From: Oasisia sp. SBJ-2009 | Lineage: Eukaryota; Annelida; Polychaeta; Sabellida; Siboglinidae | DNA length: 64,000 nt | Direction of reading: 5' to 3' | Assembly (NCBI GenBank): GCA_964017155.1 | Contig: OZ024865.1 | Span: 39,461,426-39,525,425 of the forward strand | Shown: piece by piece, positions 22,284 to 34,200 of the stretch | Layout: every line of letters starts with the position of its first letter | Position numbering within the stretch: the stretch's first letter is position 1 | Made by a program: the position numbers and the translations under genes | Notes under the pieces: generated by a model | What the model saw: the letters and a program-made list of their open reading frames with translations, nothing else | Told to the model about the DNA's origin: nothing | The model's database searches: none

Positions 22284-25200
22284 ACTCTGCCATGGACGGT
22301 CCCAAGCCCGGCTGAGAAAAGAGGAGGGTTGGGCAAAGGGCTAACAACCCTTTCCCGTAAAAAAAACATATTGTTACGAAAACATCGACCAAAGGAACTC
22401 TACTGAACTTGGGAGAGGGACGGCCTCCTGGGGAGAGTATGACGCCATGCAGTGAAAGCCGTAAGGATGCTACATCGCCGATACCCTTCTTATCTTCCAA
22501 GAAAATCTCAAAAATCGGAACATGGAATGTGAGAACCATGTTCGAAACAAACAAAGCAGCCCAAATAGCAAGGGAACGACGGGCCTACAACATCACAGTA
22601 CTAGGGCTATGTGAAACAAGGTGGACACAGTCAGGGCAAGTCAGACTGAATACGGGAGAAATGATTCTCTATTCGGGGCATGAAGAGGAAGATGCACATC
22701 ATACAGAAGGCGTGGCACTCATGTTGTCACATGAGGCACAGAATGCTCTCATTGACTGGGAAGCAGCGGGACCAAGGATCATCTATGCCTCGTTCAAAAC
22801 AAAGAAAGAAAACATCAAGCTCAACATCATTCAGTGTTACGCACCCACAAACGACAAGGACGAAGAAACAAAAGAAGACTTTTACAACAAACTGCAGACA
22901 TTGTGTGACAAACTGAAGGAAAAGGACATGACAATACTCATGGGAGACTTGAACGCCAAAATCGGATCAGACAACAGCGGGTACGAAGAAGTCATGGGCA
23001 GACAGGGACTTGGCAAAATGAATGAAAATGGCGAGATGTTGGCCGACTTTTGTGCATTTAACAATATGATCATCGGAGGCATCGTGTTCCCGCATCGCAG
23101 GATTCACAAGGCAACCTGGGTATCACCGGACCACAGGACAGAAAATCAAATAGACCATATCTGCATAGGACGGAAGTTCAGAAGATCAATGCAGGATGTG
23201 AGATTGCAGAGAGGGGCAGATGCAGCCTCAGACCACCATCTAGTGCTGGCCAGAATGAAGATGAAGCTAAAGAAGAGAGAAGTCAAGCGGAGCACCAGAA
23301 CACAGTACAATGTGGACTTCGTAAAGGACAGGGTGACGACAGAGACCTTTCCGACTTACAGTCAGAAACAAATACGAAGCCCTACAAGATATCCTTGATG
23401 AAGGAAACATGGACATAGACACACAATGGCAACAGATCAAGGAGATGTGGACCAGCACATGCAGCGAAGTTCTGGGAAAGAAGAAATACCAACAAAAAGA
23501 CTGGATTTCTGCAGAGACTGTCAACAAAGTGCAAGTGAGGAAGGAAAAGAAAGGCGCAGTTAACAACAGCCGAACGAGAGCAGCAAAAGCAGCAGCACAG
23601 GAAGAGTATACAGAGGCAAACAGAGCAGTCAAGAACAGCGTAAAAACAGACAAGGCAAACTTCATTGAAGACCTAGCCAAAGAAGCAGAGGATGCATCAG
23701 CCCAAGGAAACATGAAACAACTGTATGATGTAACAAGAAAATTAGCAGGAAAGTACGAGAACACAGACAGACCCATCAAAGATAAGAATGGCAATGTACT
23801 TACCAGTGATGAAGACCAGTTGAAGAGATGGAGGGAACATTTTGAAAAACTGCTAAACCGGCCACCACCTCAGAACCCTCCAGACATCGCACCAGCGGAA
23901 GAAGTACTCCAGATAAACTGCGAAAGACCAAGTAAGGCAGAAATTGAGAAAGTCATTCATCACATGAAGAGAGGGAAAGCTTCCGGCCCAGACAAAATTC
24001 ATGCAGAGGCAATCAAGGCTGACATAGAGACCTCCACCGAGATACTGCATGACCTATTCGGGAAGATATGGGAACAAGAAGAAATACCAACGGAATGGAA
24101 AGAAGGGTACCTTGTGAAGCTCCCAAAGAAAGGCGATATGCAAGAATGTAAGAATAAGAGGGATAATGCTCCTATCAGTACCCGGAAAGGTCCTCAACAG
24201 AATAATCTTGGACAGACTGAAGACAGGTGTAGATGCCAAGCTCAGAGACCACCAAGCTGGCTTCCGGAAAGACAGATCCTGCACCGACCAAATTGCAACA
24301 CTGAGAATCATTGTCGAACAATCCATGGAATGGGACTCATCACTGTATATAAACTTCGTTGACTACGAGAAAGCATTTGATAGCCTTGACAGAGACACGC
24401 TGTGGAAACTCTTACAGCACTACGGGATACCTGAGAAATTTATATCTCTGATAAGAAGTAGTTATGAAGACATGGCATGCAGGGTCATTCATGCAGGACA
24501 ACTAACGGACTCCTTCATGGTGAAGACATGTGTGAGGCAAGGATGTCTTCTGTCACCTTTCCTATTCCTGCTCGCCATAGACTGGATCATGAAAAAGACT
24601 ACAAAAAATAGAAGAAATGGGATCCAGTGGACACCATGGAGCCAGTTGGAGGACCTGGACTTTGCGGATGACCTCGCTCTCCTCTCACACAGCCATAAAC
24701 AGATGCAGGAAAAAACAGAGCAGCTAAACACAGTGTCAACACAGCTTGGACTCAACATCAACAGAAGCAAGACAAAGACTATGAAAGCCAACACAAAGAA
24801 CAACAACCCCATTACATTGAACGGAAAGCCACTGGAAGAGACAGATGCATTCACATACCTGGGCAGTACAATAAACAAAGCTGGAGGGACAGAAGAAGAC
24901 GTCAAAGCAAGAATCCAGAAAGCAAGAGTGGCATTCATCATGTTGAGAAAAATTTGGAGAGCAAAACGAATCAAAATTATCACCAAGCTGAGATTGTTTA
25001 ACTCAAATGTGAAGGCAGTTTTGCTCTACGGAGCGGAGACATGGCGAACCACACAGAAGACACTAAAGAAAATACAGACCTTCATCAACAAATGCCTGCG
25101 CAGAATACTACACTTGAAGTGGACAGACAAGGTACCGAACACCACACTCTGGAAAACAACCAAGCAACTACCCATAGAAAATGAAATAAAGAAGAGAAAA

Positions 25201-25452
25201 TGGAGGTGGATAGGACATACACTAAGGAAACCACCAGAATCAATCACCCGTCAAGCCATCACATGGAACCCCCCAGGGAAGAGAAGAAGAGGTAGGCCAC
25301 GAAACACCTGGCAGAGAGACACAGAAAAAGATACAAAAGAGATGGGGTACACCCGGAAAGAAATGGAGAAGATGGCCACAGACAGAAAACAGTGGCGTTC
25401 CTTAGTCGATGGCCTATGCTCCGAGCGAGCGAAAAGGCATAAGTAAAGTAAG
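22284..25452 (+). mobile_element. RTE-like non-LTR retrotransposon, copy B
   Basis: A longer relative of the element at 8059-11051, in the opposite orientation. It keeps about 125 bp of 5' UTR and ends in the AAGTAAAGTAAG tail. The 14 bp duplication TTTCCTTAAAATAA flanks it. It interrupts the left arm of the large palindrome, so it is younger than that palindrome. Confidence 0.85.
22409..25446 (+). pseudogene. RTE-like endonuclease/reverse transcriptase, frameshifted
   Basis: Same domain order as copy A: endonuclease (LCETRW, MGDLNAKIG) then reverse transcriptase (DYEKAFDSL, FADDLALL) and basic C-terminus. Two lesions break it. One extra T lies near 23348-23350 within the ACCTTTCC stretch. 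A 2 bp deletion near 24153-24157 removes the YRG of the YRGIMLLS motif. Three open segments result, about 22409-23398, 23409-24170 and 24166-25446. It is therefore inactive in cis. Confidence 0.85.
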
Positions 25453-25466
25453 TTTCCTTAAAATAA
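25453..25466. repeat. Target duplication of RTE copy B, right
   Basis: Second copy of TTTCCTTAAAATAA directly after the element tail. Confidence 0.75.
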
Positions 25467-26590
25467 CCACAGTTTCCCTTTCATGTCCCCCTAAACAGAA
25501 TTAGTTTGGTCATTTCAGGTATTATTGTTGGTTAATTTGCATATGACTGTAATGTTTTAAAAGTATTAATTTCCTAAATTAATGGCAGTGGAACATAAAT
25601 ATGTTCGCAAAGACGTACTATAACCTAAGCTATATATTGTATAACCTGTGGAAAGAGACTCCGGATCCTGTTTTCAGTCGGTTGGTATAGTTGTACGCTA
25701 CACAGGAACTAACCAAACTTGCTACTTCACAATGACTGTTGTAGCCAGTATGTCCCCAAGTGGATTAACGTTGCTCACATCAGTGTCAACCACCGAACTG
25801 TCTAGTGTATGGGTTCTATATAATCTGGGTCACAGCCATTCCCCTAATGTCTAAGCTGGAGGCTACAGCTGGATCATTATTCACATTATCAACGAACCAC
25901 AGTGACACATATTTAGATCCCTACCCCAACACAGTGAACTAACTCAAAACATTCAACAGCTGGCCCTGCTGGCCAACTCCAGACATTAATCATGAGCTGT
26001 CTTAACTAGGGCTAGGGTTAGGGGCACAGCGACATATATCCAAGTTAAACATTTCGTCTTAGCAGACGTTTTTTACTTTTATTACGTTGCTCAACAGTTC
26101 TATTCTATATATCCTGCCAGTGAGTACAGCACTTTCTGCCGTGCAAGTAAATGGCAGCCAGTGGTCCACGGCGGCTTCAGTGCAGCGGGCCAGCTTGTCA
26201 TTCTAGTCTATAGGGGAAAGATTAATGATCTAACTTTGTGGTACTGGCTTATTTGGGGGTAGCCTCGGTTACCCAGGCTCCGTTAGGTGGCAGCACTTTT
26301 AAGCCTCTCTCCCGCTAGTCTCCCTTAACCGAATGTCGATCGGCTGCGGAACTACGCCGAGAAGACAGTCTTGTCAGTATGTCAGCTTTTGAATATTAAT
26401 TTTTTTATCCGCGTAATCTAGATACAATGCTGTCACCTCACGGACACTGCCGTAATTTATATTTTTATAAACAACTGCACATTTTTATTTCTATTTATTT
26501 TGTGTTAATATAAGTTTAATTTTGAATAGTTTTTTTTATAATACAGCATTATTTGATAAAAAGGTATCCTTATTTAATTTGTATGCTATC

Positions 26591-28480
26591 CGTTTGGGGC
26601 CAGACCACTGACCTAGATATAAAGACTGGATACTGAGCCGCGGCCATGTGGCTCCAAGCTGCTGGCAAGCGGCCACCTATTCAATGTTAAATGGCTCAAC
26701 TTCAGCTACCAATTTCTTAACATTAGGCTAGTATTATTTGTGTCTAAAAAAAATTTATGGTACTACTAATTATTCATAATGGCAAATATGATGTTTAGAA
26801 TCAAACCAGTTACGCCAGAAATGTATTATTTTTTTTTTAAGTGACGACAGGTGCAGCAGGATTTGGACCAAACCACTATTCCAAAATGGGGTGCGAGGTT
26901 GTCACCGCCGCATGGCAGTAACAATGGAAACCCAACTTTGGGGATCGAGCCATAATTTACTTGTATAAAACATATTACCACTGATCTCTATATAATAGAT
27001 CATTGCCTTAACCCTAATCCAAATACAAAACCCTAGCCCAAACGCACACCCACACCCCCATTTTGGAATAGTGGTTTGGGTCCAAACATGATCCCAGCAG
27101 CCGCCTGTTGGCCAAATGCTGTGGTATAGCCTATACGCATACATCAGCTTAACACACTTTTGCTAAGTTCCAAAAATTTCACCTTATCTGACAAACGTAT
27201 AACACTATAGCACAAACATAATGTCAAGTTAAAATACTTAGAAAAAAGGTAACGACCCTACTATACAGCAGATTGATGGCTGACGAATTATCATCTTAAA
27301 GTGGCATTTTAAATACTTTTTTGTTAATTTAATCTTACTACGTTCTATCATGTTATTATATTTTAGTAGAGCACCTTTTTTATGTTAGCACATTGTCTTA
27401 TTGATGACATTTGTTTACCTGTATTTGAAAATATTTACATTTTAAGTTTTATATTACTGTGTTTATTTAATTTTTTTTTTTCTTAAATTTATTCTTAGTA
27501 TTTTTTGAGGACCACATTGGAAACAAGTGTGCTATTGTGTGCTTTAATATGTTTATCCTCGGTAAATAATATGAACATAAACATGAACATTCATAACAAG
27601 ATAAACTAAACTGGAAAAGCACAACATGCACAAACATAAACCTTTTAAACACATATATAACATAAACCATGAACAAAACACACAGCTTGCAATGTGAACA
27701 AAGCAGAACATGACCTCAGTGCATTATACAATATACCATGCAGGTAGTTGTTGTGTAACAAGTATGTTATTTGAATCAGTAACCCATGGGTGTCTATATA
27801 ACCAGTGTCTATTATAATATATGACATCCAAAATAATATTGTTTCAATAAACAGTTAAGAGATCTGGAAGTGAGTGTGTTTCTATCACTATCATAAAAAA
27901 CACCCTCACTGATAGTTAAACACTACTGTTCCACAGTTATCACAGCTAGAGTAATTTTAAACTGATCTATGCAGTAGCAGTTTCTAGACTGTATGTACAT
28001 TATACATCAAACTCAATTATTGTGATAAGAGTAAGAACACTATAACCATCACGTACTAGCAGTAGCATCCTCACTAATTTCGAAGCGCGGACCGTTAATA
28101 AAATATATACTAATTAAACTTCACTAATTATTACTACTAATTAAACTACACTAATTATTACTACTAATTAAACTACACTAATTAACTACACGGTGGTTGT
28201 GCGTTACAACATCAACACATAGACCTGAAACACAACTGAATAGCCCGCCCGTGGCAGGTGGCATACATCAACATGGCGGCTGCGGGGGAGCGTGGCGTCA
28301 AGTGACAGCACACACAGTAGTCTCGCTTAACCGACTGTCGTTCGGCTGCGGAACTACGCCGAGAAGACTTGAGAGTTGAGGGGGCTTAAAAGTGCTGCTA
28401 CCTCACGGAGTCTGGGTAACCGAGGCTACACACACAGGGGTGCGGCATTAGCCATCCAGTTATATATAGGTCAGTAGGCC
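26591..28480. other. Palindrome centre, no gene
   Basis: Contains a small hairpin element at 26864-27084 with near-identical inverted ends (GGACCAAACCACTATTCC). A roughly 30 bp tandem repeat (ACTAATTATTACTACTAATTA) lies at about 28107-28190. A rearranged partial copy of 26262-26372 lies at about 28321-28430. The many short ORFs are not conserved domains. Confidence 0.45.
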
Positions 28481-28539
28481 AGACAATGCTGCCACATCAC
28501 GTGGATACTGGTTAATCATGCCGTAACTCTTGTTTTATA

Positions 28540-28880
28540 AACAACTGTAAATTTGAATTTGTACTTACTTTTGTGTTAATGTTGAATACTTTTCATAGGA
28601 TATCATTATATTAATTGTAAAAGTATATCGTTATTTTAATTTGTGTTTCATAGTTGGCCTGAGAGCCAATCAGCGTTTGGGTAACTAAGGCTACTCACCC
28701 GCCTGGGGAAAATATGGGTCTGCATTTTCGAGCCGCCAAGCTCTCAGGCCAATTATGAATTAAAAATTAAAATAACGATATATTGTTTACAAGATAATGA
28801 TATCATATGAAAAGTATTCCAACATTTAACTTATATTAACACAAAAGTAAGTAAAAATTCAAATTTACAGTTGTTTATAA
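28540..28880. repeat. Secondary palindrome
   Basis: Arms at about 28540-28675 and 28735-28880 are inverted copies meeting at GGCCTGAGAG/CTCTCAGGCC. They are nested inside the larger palindrome. Confidence 0.6.
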
Positions 28881-29634
28881 AATAAACACGAATATATAGC
28901 ATACAAATTAAATAAGGATACCTTTTTATATGAAATAATGCTGTATTATAAAAAACAATTCAAAATTAAACTTATATTAACACAAAATAAATAGAAATAC
29001 AACTTTGCAGTTGTTTATAAAAAAAAATCAAATTACGGCAGTGTCCGTGAGGTGGCAGCATTGTATAGGTCACGCGGATAAAAAAAAAAGCCGTGAAAGT
29101 GTCCAGGCTGTCTTCTCGGCTTGGTTCGGCAGCCGACCGACAGTCGGTTGAGCGAGACTAACTTGGGGGCACAGAGTTAGATCATTAATCATTCTCCTAT
29201 AAACTAGAGTGATAAGCTGGCACGCTGCACTGAAGCCGGTGTGGACCACTGGCGATAATTCACATAGCACGGCAGAAAGTGCCGTACTCACTGGCAGGAT
29301 ATAGAATAGAACTGGGATGTAAATATTGGTCACTGTGGTTCCTCGGCTATGTGAATAATGATCCAGTGGGATGGGTTGTAGCCTCCAGCTTATATATTCA
29401 TTAGGGGAAGGGTTGTGAGCTGGAAATGAGTTTAACCTGAGGTCAATATCCCAGATGGCTACTCTGTCTCTGGCCAGTTCGGTGGTTGACACTGAAGTGA
29501 ACAACGTTAATCCATTTGGGGACATGCTGGCTACAACAGTCATTGTGAACTAGCAAGTGTGGTTATTTCCTATGTAGCGTACAACTGTACCAACCGACAG
29601 AAAACAGGATCCAGAGTCTCTTTCCACAGGTGAG

Positions 29635-29980
29635 CCCAGCAAACAATAGGACCCGTGATTTCACATGTTCCGTAAGTGAATTCACGAGTTCAACTGGTTC
29701 AATTCACGTGAATTCACCAGATTCTGTTGACAAATTTTGTGTGTCAATACGTGTTTCCCGTGAAATCACGAGTTTTTTCACGTGATGACACGTAACAGTG
29801 AATCCGTACCAGTTCTGACCCAGTACGACTGGTGTCAAACTCGTTCAAAACTCGTGACAACAGGCAGAACACGTGTATTCACGTGAATACACGTGAAAAT
29901 ACGTACTGGTGGAGCGGTACCAATTATGAACCAGTATGACACCTGCCAACTGGTTCAGAAATGGTTCCTTGTTTGCTGGG
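29635..29980. mobile_element. 346 bp MITE with CCCAGCAAACAA ends
   Basis: Ends CCCAGCAAACAA and TTGTTTGCTGGG form the TIR. The interior is full of CACGTG-like and TTCACGTGAATTCAC-like palindromes. It is absent from the mirrored left arm, where the site reads CCTGTGG without interruption. Confidence 0.7.
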
Positions 29981-30299
29981 AGAATCTCAGTTATACAATA
30001 TATAGCTTAGGTTATAGTCTGCGAACATATTTATGTTCCACTGCCATTAATTTAGGAAATGAATAGTTTTAAAAGACATTACAGTCATATGAAAATTGAT
30101 CAACAATAATACATGTTGGATGAATTATGTACCAAACCGATTATTAATAATATTACAGTGCATAGTCGTAGTGTGAGTGACATATTTTATATTAATCTAA
30201 TAGCCTAACTATAATATGGTACTATTTTATGACTACTAATTATTGTTAATGGGTACTGCCTTCTGCAGATTCCCAGATGAAAAGAAAAGACCTGAATGC

Positions 30300-30630
30300 C
30301 GAGCAAAGTGAAAGGGAAACTGTGGTAATTTTAAGGAAACCTGTTACCATGACATCCCTGCTGTTTTGTTGTAGTTTGTCTAATTTTATTTATTTATTGT
30401 TATTACTATTAATTGTCACTATCTTAATATTACTACTTTTCTACCTCTTCTACTACTGTTGTTGTTAGACATGTTGGCAGCTCTGTTTTGTTGTTGTTTT
30501 CCCTATTCTCTCATCCACTTTGCATGGTCTGTTTTTTAATCTGTAAAATTGTAATTAATTATATAGGTGTGTGTGTTCTCTCCAATGTCTTTGGAGGACG
30601 GACTTCAGTTGGTTGATTTTTAAATGACTT
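30300..30630 (-). mobile_element. LINE RT C-terminus/3' UTR fragment (right arm)
   Basis: Mirror copy of 21950-22269. On the minus strand it carries the same INQLKS-type C-terminal string and UTR. Confidence 0.5.
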
Positions 30631-30976
30631 TTTTTGTATAAAAAAACCACAACAATTGTGGATCTGGTAGAACAACAAATTAAATAGTACAGACTGTACT
30701 AAGCTGTACTCACCCCTCACATTGCGAGACACTGTATACTAAGTATAAGCCTGTTGATTTGTTTCATACTGGCATATCACATGCAGAGAGTCAACTGTTT
30801 GAACACATTGTGCACAATTAAACAACACTGGCTAACAGATGTCAGCAAATAAATAACGTGATAATTATGTAGAAAACTTGGTGCTGTATATACAGGGACT
30901 GCACTGGGCTTTCTGCCGTGCTATAGCCTGGCTCTCACCAGCCTGTGTTGACTTCAAAGTATCATGTGTCAACTGA

Positions 30977-31184
30977 TAATAGTATCGATATTCACTAGGT
31001 GTCGCTACATATTTTCGCTTGAAGTAACGGGTTGTCAATAACATGTTTAAAGCATTCCCTTTTCGTTTTCGAAGTTGCCGGCGATGTTACGTGTCGGTTT
31101 ATTATCCGGAGAATACACCTGCGATGGACATGTGCTGCATAATATCGCATATCTAATTTGTGGCGAATAACGTTCGTTGCCATA
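30977..31184 (+). promoter_or_regulatory. Candidate pelota promoter/5' UTR
   Basis: Only about 208 bp separate the end of the large palindrome from the pelota ATG, so the core promoter is probably here unless a further 5' exon exists. At 30983-30990 the sequence TATCGATA matches the DREF-type element common at insect housekeeping promoters; its meaning in this organism is inference. No TATA box is evident. Confidence 0.4.
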
Positions 31185-31225
31185 ATGAAGTTGATTCGCA
31201 GAGAAATCGATAAAAATGGAACGGG
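31185..31225 (+). CDS. pelo: pelo exon 1
   Basis: ATG followed by [13 protein letters not shown], matching the conserved pelota N-terminus. The donor is GG|GTAAGT. Too short for ORF calling; it was found by alignment to the family and by splice phase. Confidence 0.93.
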
Positions 31226-34200
31226 GTAAGTGGATAGCGTCAGATTATTCGTTAACCATCCCTATTATCGCCATATTCATAGTCGATTGTTCATTAGTTA
31301 GCAGTATTCTTCTTCTTCCAATAATCCACTACCGTCAATTATGACGATTTCGTGGATAGTGTCTGTTCATGTGCTGATTAAAAACTAATAAGGCACTTAT
31401 GCAGAATTCGATAATTATAACTGTATATTTGCCTATGCTATATAGGAATCATAGTCGCAATGCCCCACTGTCTGAATGCCCCACGGCCACGACCGGAATG
31501 CATCAAACCTAGTCGCAATGCCCCAATCGCGAAGGCGCAATGCTCCAACCGCGAAGTTGCAATGCCCCACTTTTGGTCGCAATGCCCCAGTGATTATATT
31601 ATTATCAAAACATGTTAAAACAACATTTGATTATTGTCAAACTTATGTATATAATATATAATACAATAATAGACATTACATAAGTAAATGTATAATGAAT
31701 AAAAAATATGTTTCGTTGATTATCTAAACATTATTGAAAGTATAACTGAATTTATGTTTTGTCTCCGTATATTTCTCCGTATATATTTCATCTTTGTGCG
31801 ATTTGTCAAACCTATCATGAAAATTAATATCAGTTACAACAAATAGTAATTGTGACTTTTTAATTCACTTTTGTGAAAACAAGTGCAACTGGAACGCATT
31901 CAATAATGTAACAAAAAAGATGTTAGTGTTATATAAAATATCTTATATATATATATATATATTGCCGCACGAAACAAGTGCAACTGGAACGTTTTCAATA
32001 ATGTAACCAAAAGATGTTAGTATTATATAAAATATGTTATATATATATATATTGCCGCACGAAACAAGTGCAAATGGAACGCATTCAGTAATTTAACAAT
32101 TATTTTTAGTATTATATAAAATATATATATTATATATATTAAAAACCCGACTACCAAGAAAGTGGGGCATTCCGTCCAAAAGTGGGGCATTGCAACCACG
32201 GTGTTCCAAAATGTGGGGGCATTGCGACTTCGCGATTGGGGCATTGCGACTAGGCAGTAGGGGCATTGCGACTGGGGCATTCAGGTAGTGGGGCATTCCG
32301 ACCACATTCCCTATATAGTACATACCTCAAAAACTCTAACCATAAACATGATCAGTTAGCATTCACAGGTTAGGCAGGTATATCTATGTTTCACAAATAT
32401 TACATTTTGAGACTCAAATAGCACTCCGATCCGATGTGTGCCAGTTGCACAGGGAATGAGCGAGAACCAGTTTGTTTATGCAGACCGCGCTGTCTTTTCG
32501 GCCCTCAAAAGTCTGCTGAGACGCGCTGTTTATAAAACATAAATATGTGTTTTGGCTTAAGAAAATCAAGTATCAAATGTTAGCAAAGACACAGTTATAC
32601 TGGCAAAATTTAGATGGGTCCGAATTCTGCATAAGTGCTATATAATAATAATAATGGTGATGAAATGTTTATAATAATAATAAAATGTATATATAAAAAG
32701 TGCAAGTGCATGTTAAAATTAGTGGTCACAAAGTTTAAGCTCTGACACAGGCAGTGCTGTCAAACTTGAGGTACTGCTTCAAAGTCTCTGTGGAGGGAGC
32801 CTTTATTGTTTGTGCTGTGAGTTTGTTCCAGGGTTCTATTGTGCTAAAGAAGAAATAATGCTTATAAGATTGTATCCAGGAGCGTTGAACCGTTAGTTGT
32901 AAGGGGTGACCTCTACGCCCAGCGGCTAGATATTCTGTGGCAGCGAGTGTGTGCTTGCTGGGTGCATTTACTGACAGGGATGTCAACTAAGCCGTGTCAG
33001 ATTTTATACATACATAGTGAGCCTAGCTGTATGTCTGCGTTGTTCTAGGGACTGCCATTTCAATTATTGGGTCATTTCATTCGGGCTACTGTTGCGCCAC
33101 CAGTCACTGTGTACATATCTGGCTGCTCACCTCTGCACCTTTTCAAGTTTATTGATATTTTATTTGATGGTGGGGTCCCAGACGGTACAGGCGTATTCAT
33201 TGATTGATGGATTTATTTAATATAAAATGTAAAACAATGTACACATATGCGTAATATATAAATACAAGGTACATTTAAATATTTGGATAACACAAAAAAT
33301 GCACGCACTTATTTCCATTGTGGTCCTTGACAGACATTGACAGAAATTATAAATATAACATACTAAAACAAACAATAATAAATAAAGTGATATAAATAAT
33401 AACTAAAATATGTAAATGACATTGATAATTACAATATAGAAAAGTATGGAAATAATCTCCTGATTAGAAACACTTTGTAAAACCTTGTTATTTATTACAA
33501 AAAAACATAAATAAATCTAATAAATAATAAAAATTAAACTTACGTCATCAATTATGATTAATAATAAATAAATGAGCTGGCTTCCTGATCATTAAGACAA
33601 CTGAACAAAAACTGCTTCAGTAGACATTTAAATTGCCTCATGTTCTGAACACTTTGTATGGAAAATTGCAATTCGTTCCAGGCATGAATTCCTGTGTAGT
33701 AAAACGAGGTTTGACCAAATAATTTAACATACGGCACATGAAGAGACATAACACTAGACATGTGACGTGTTCTAACGAAATGGGTCGTTTGTCAAAAAAA
33801 AGTTTTGAAAGAATATGTAGTAATCTTTCCAACGGTGTAAAAATTACGGACATATCTCACACACAGCCAAAGTTATTGGATCCTGAACATGCCTAGGGTA
33901 GAAAGTTTCAAACGGAGAAAAACGCATTTGAAGTTCGAGGTCAAGTAAGCACATGGTCGAGTACATTGTCGATCTAAAATCGTCCCTTTTGCTTCTATTA
34001 CTCCATTTCATGCATTCGAAATAAACTCCCAAGGCATGTTCGCCGTCGAGGATATATCATGCTAACTGTGTACTGAAATTATTACAACATAATCCGAGTA
34101 TTTAGCAATGTTTTGTAGCAGCGACCCGATCAGATTCCACGTTGTTTATGGCTAGCGCACTGCGCCTGCACGAACAGCTCTGAGCCAATCAGGCGCCCGC

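Larger units (their letters stand above)
21617..30976. mobile_element. 9.4 kb long-inverted-repeat element flanked by TA
   Basis: The left arm (from TCAGTTGACACGTGATAC at 21617) is mirrored by the right arm (ending GTATCATGTGTCAACTGA at 30976), and each is followed outward by TA. Matching arm blocks include 21640-22170 with 30540-30960, 25620-25850 with 29400-29630, and 26440-26590 with 28900-29080. The left arm carries an RTE-like insertion (22284-25452) and the right arm a MITE (29635-29980). The TA flank would suit a Tc1/mariner-like mechanism, but no transposase is visible. The arms also include LINE 3' ends, so the element may be composite. Confidence 0.6.
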
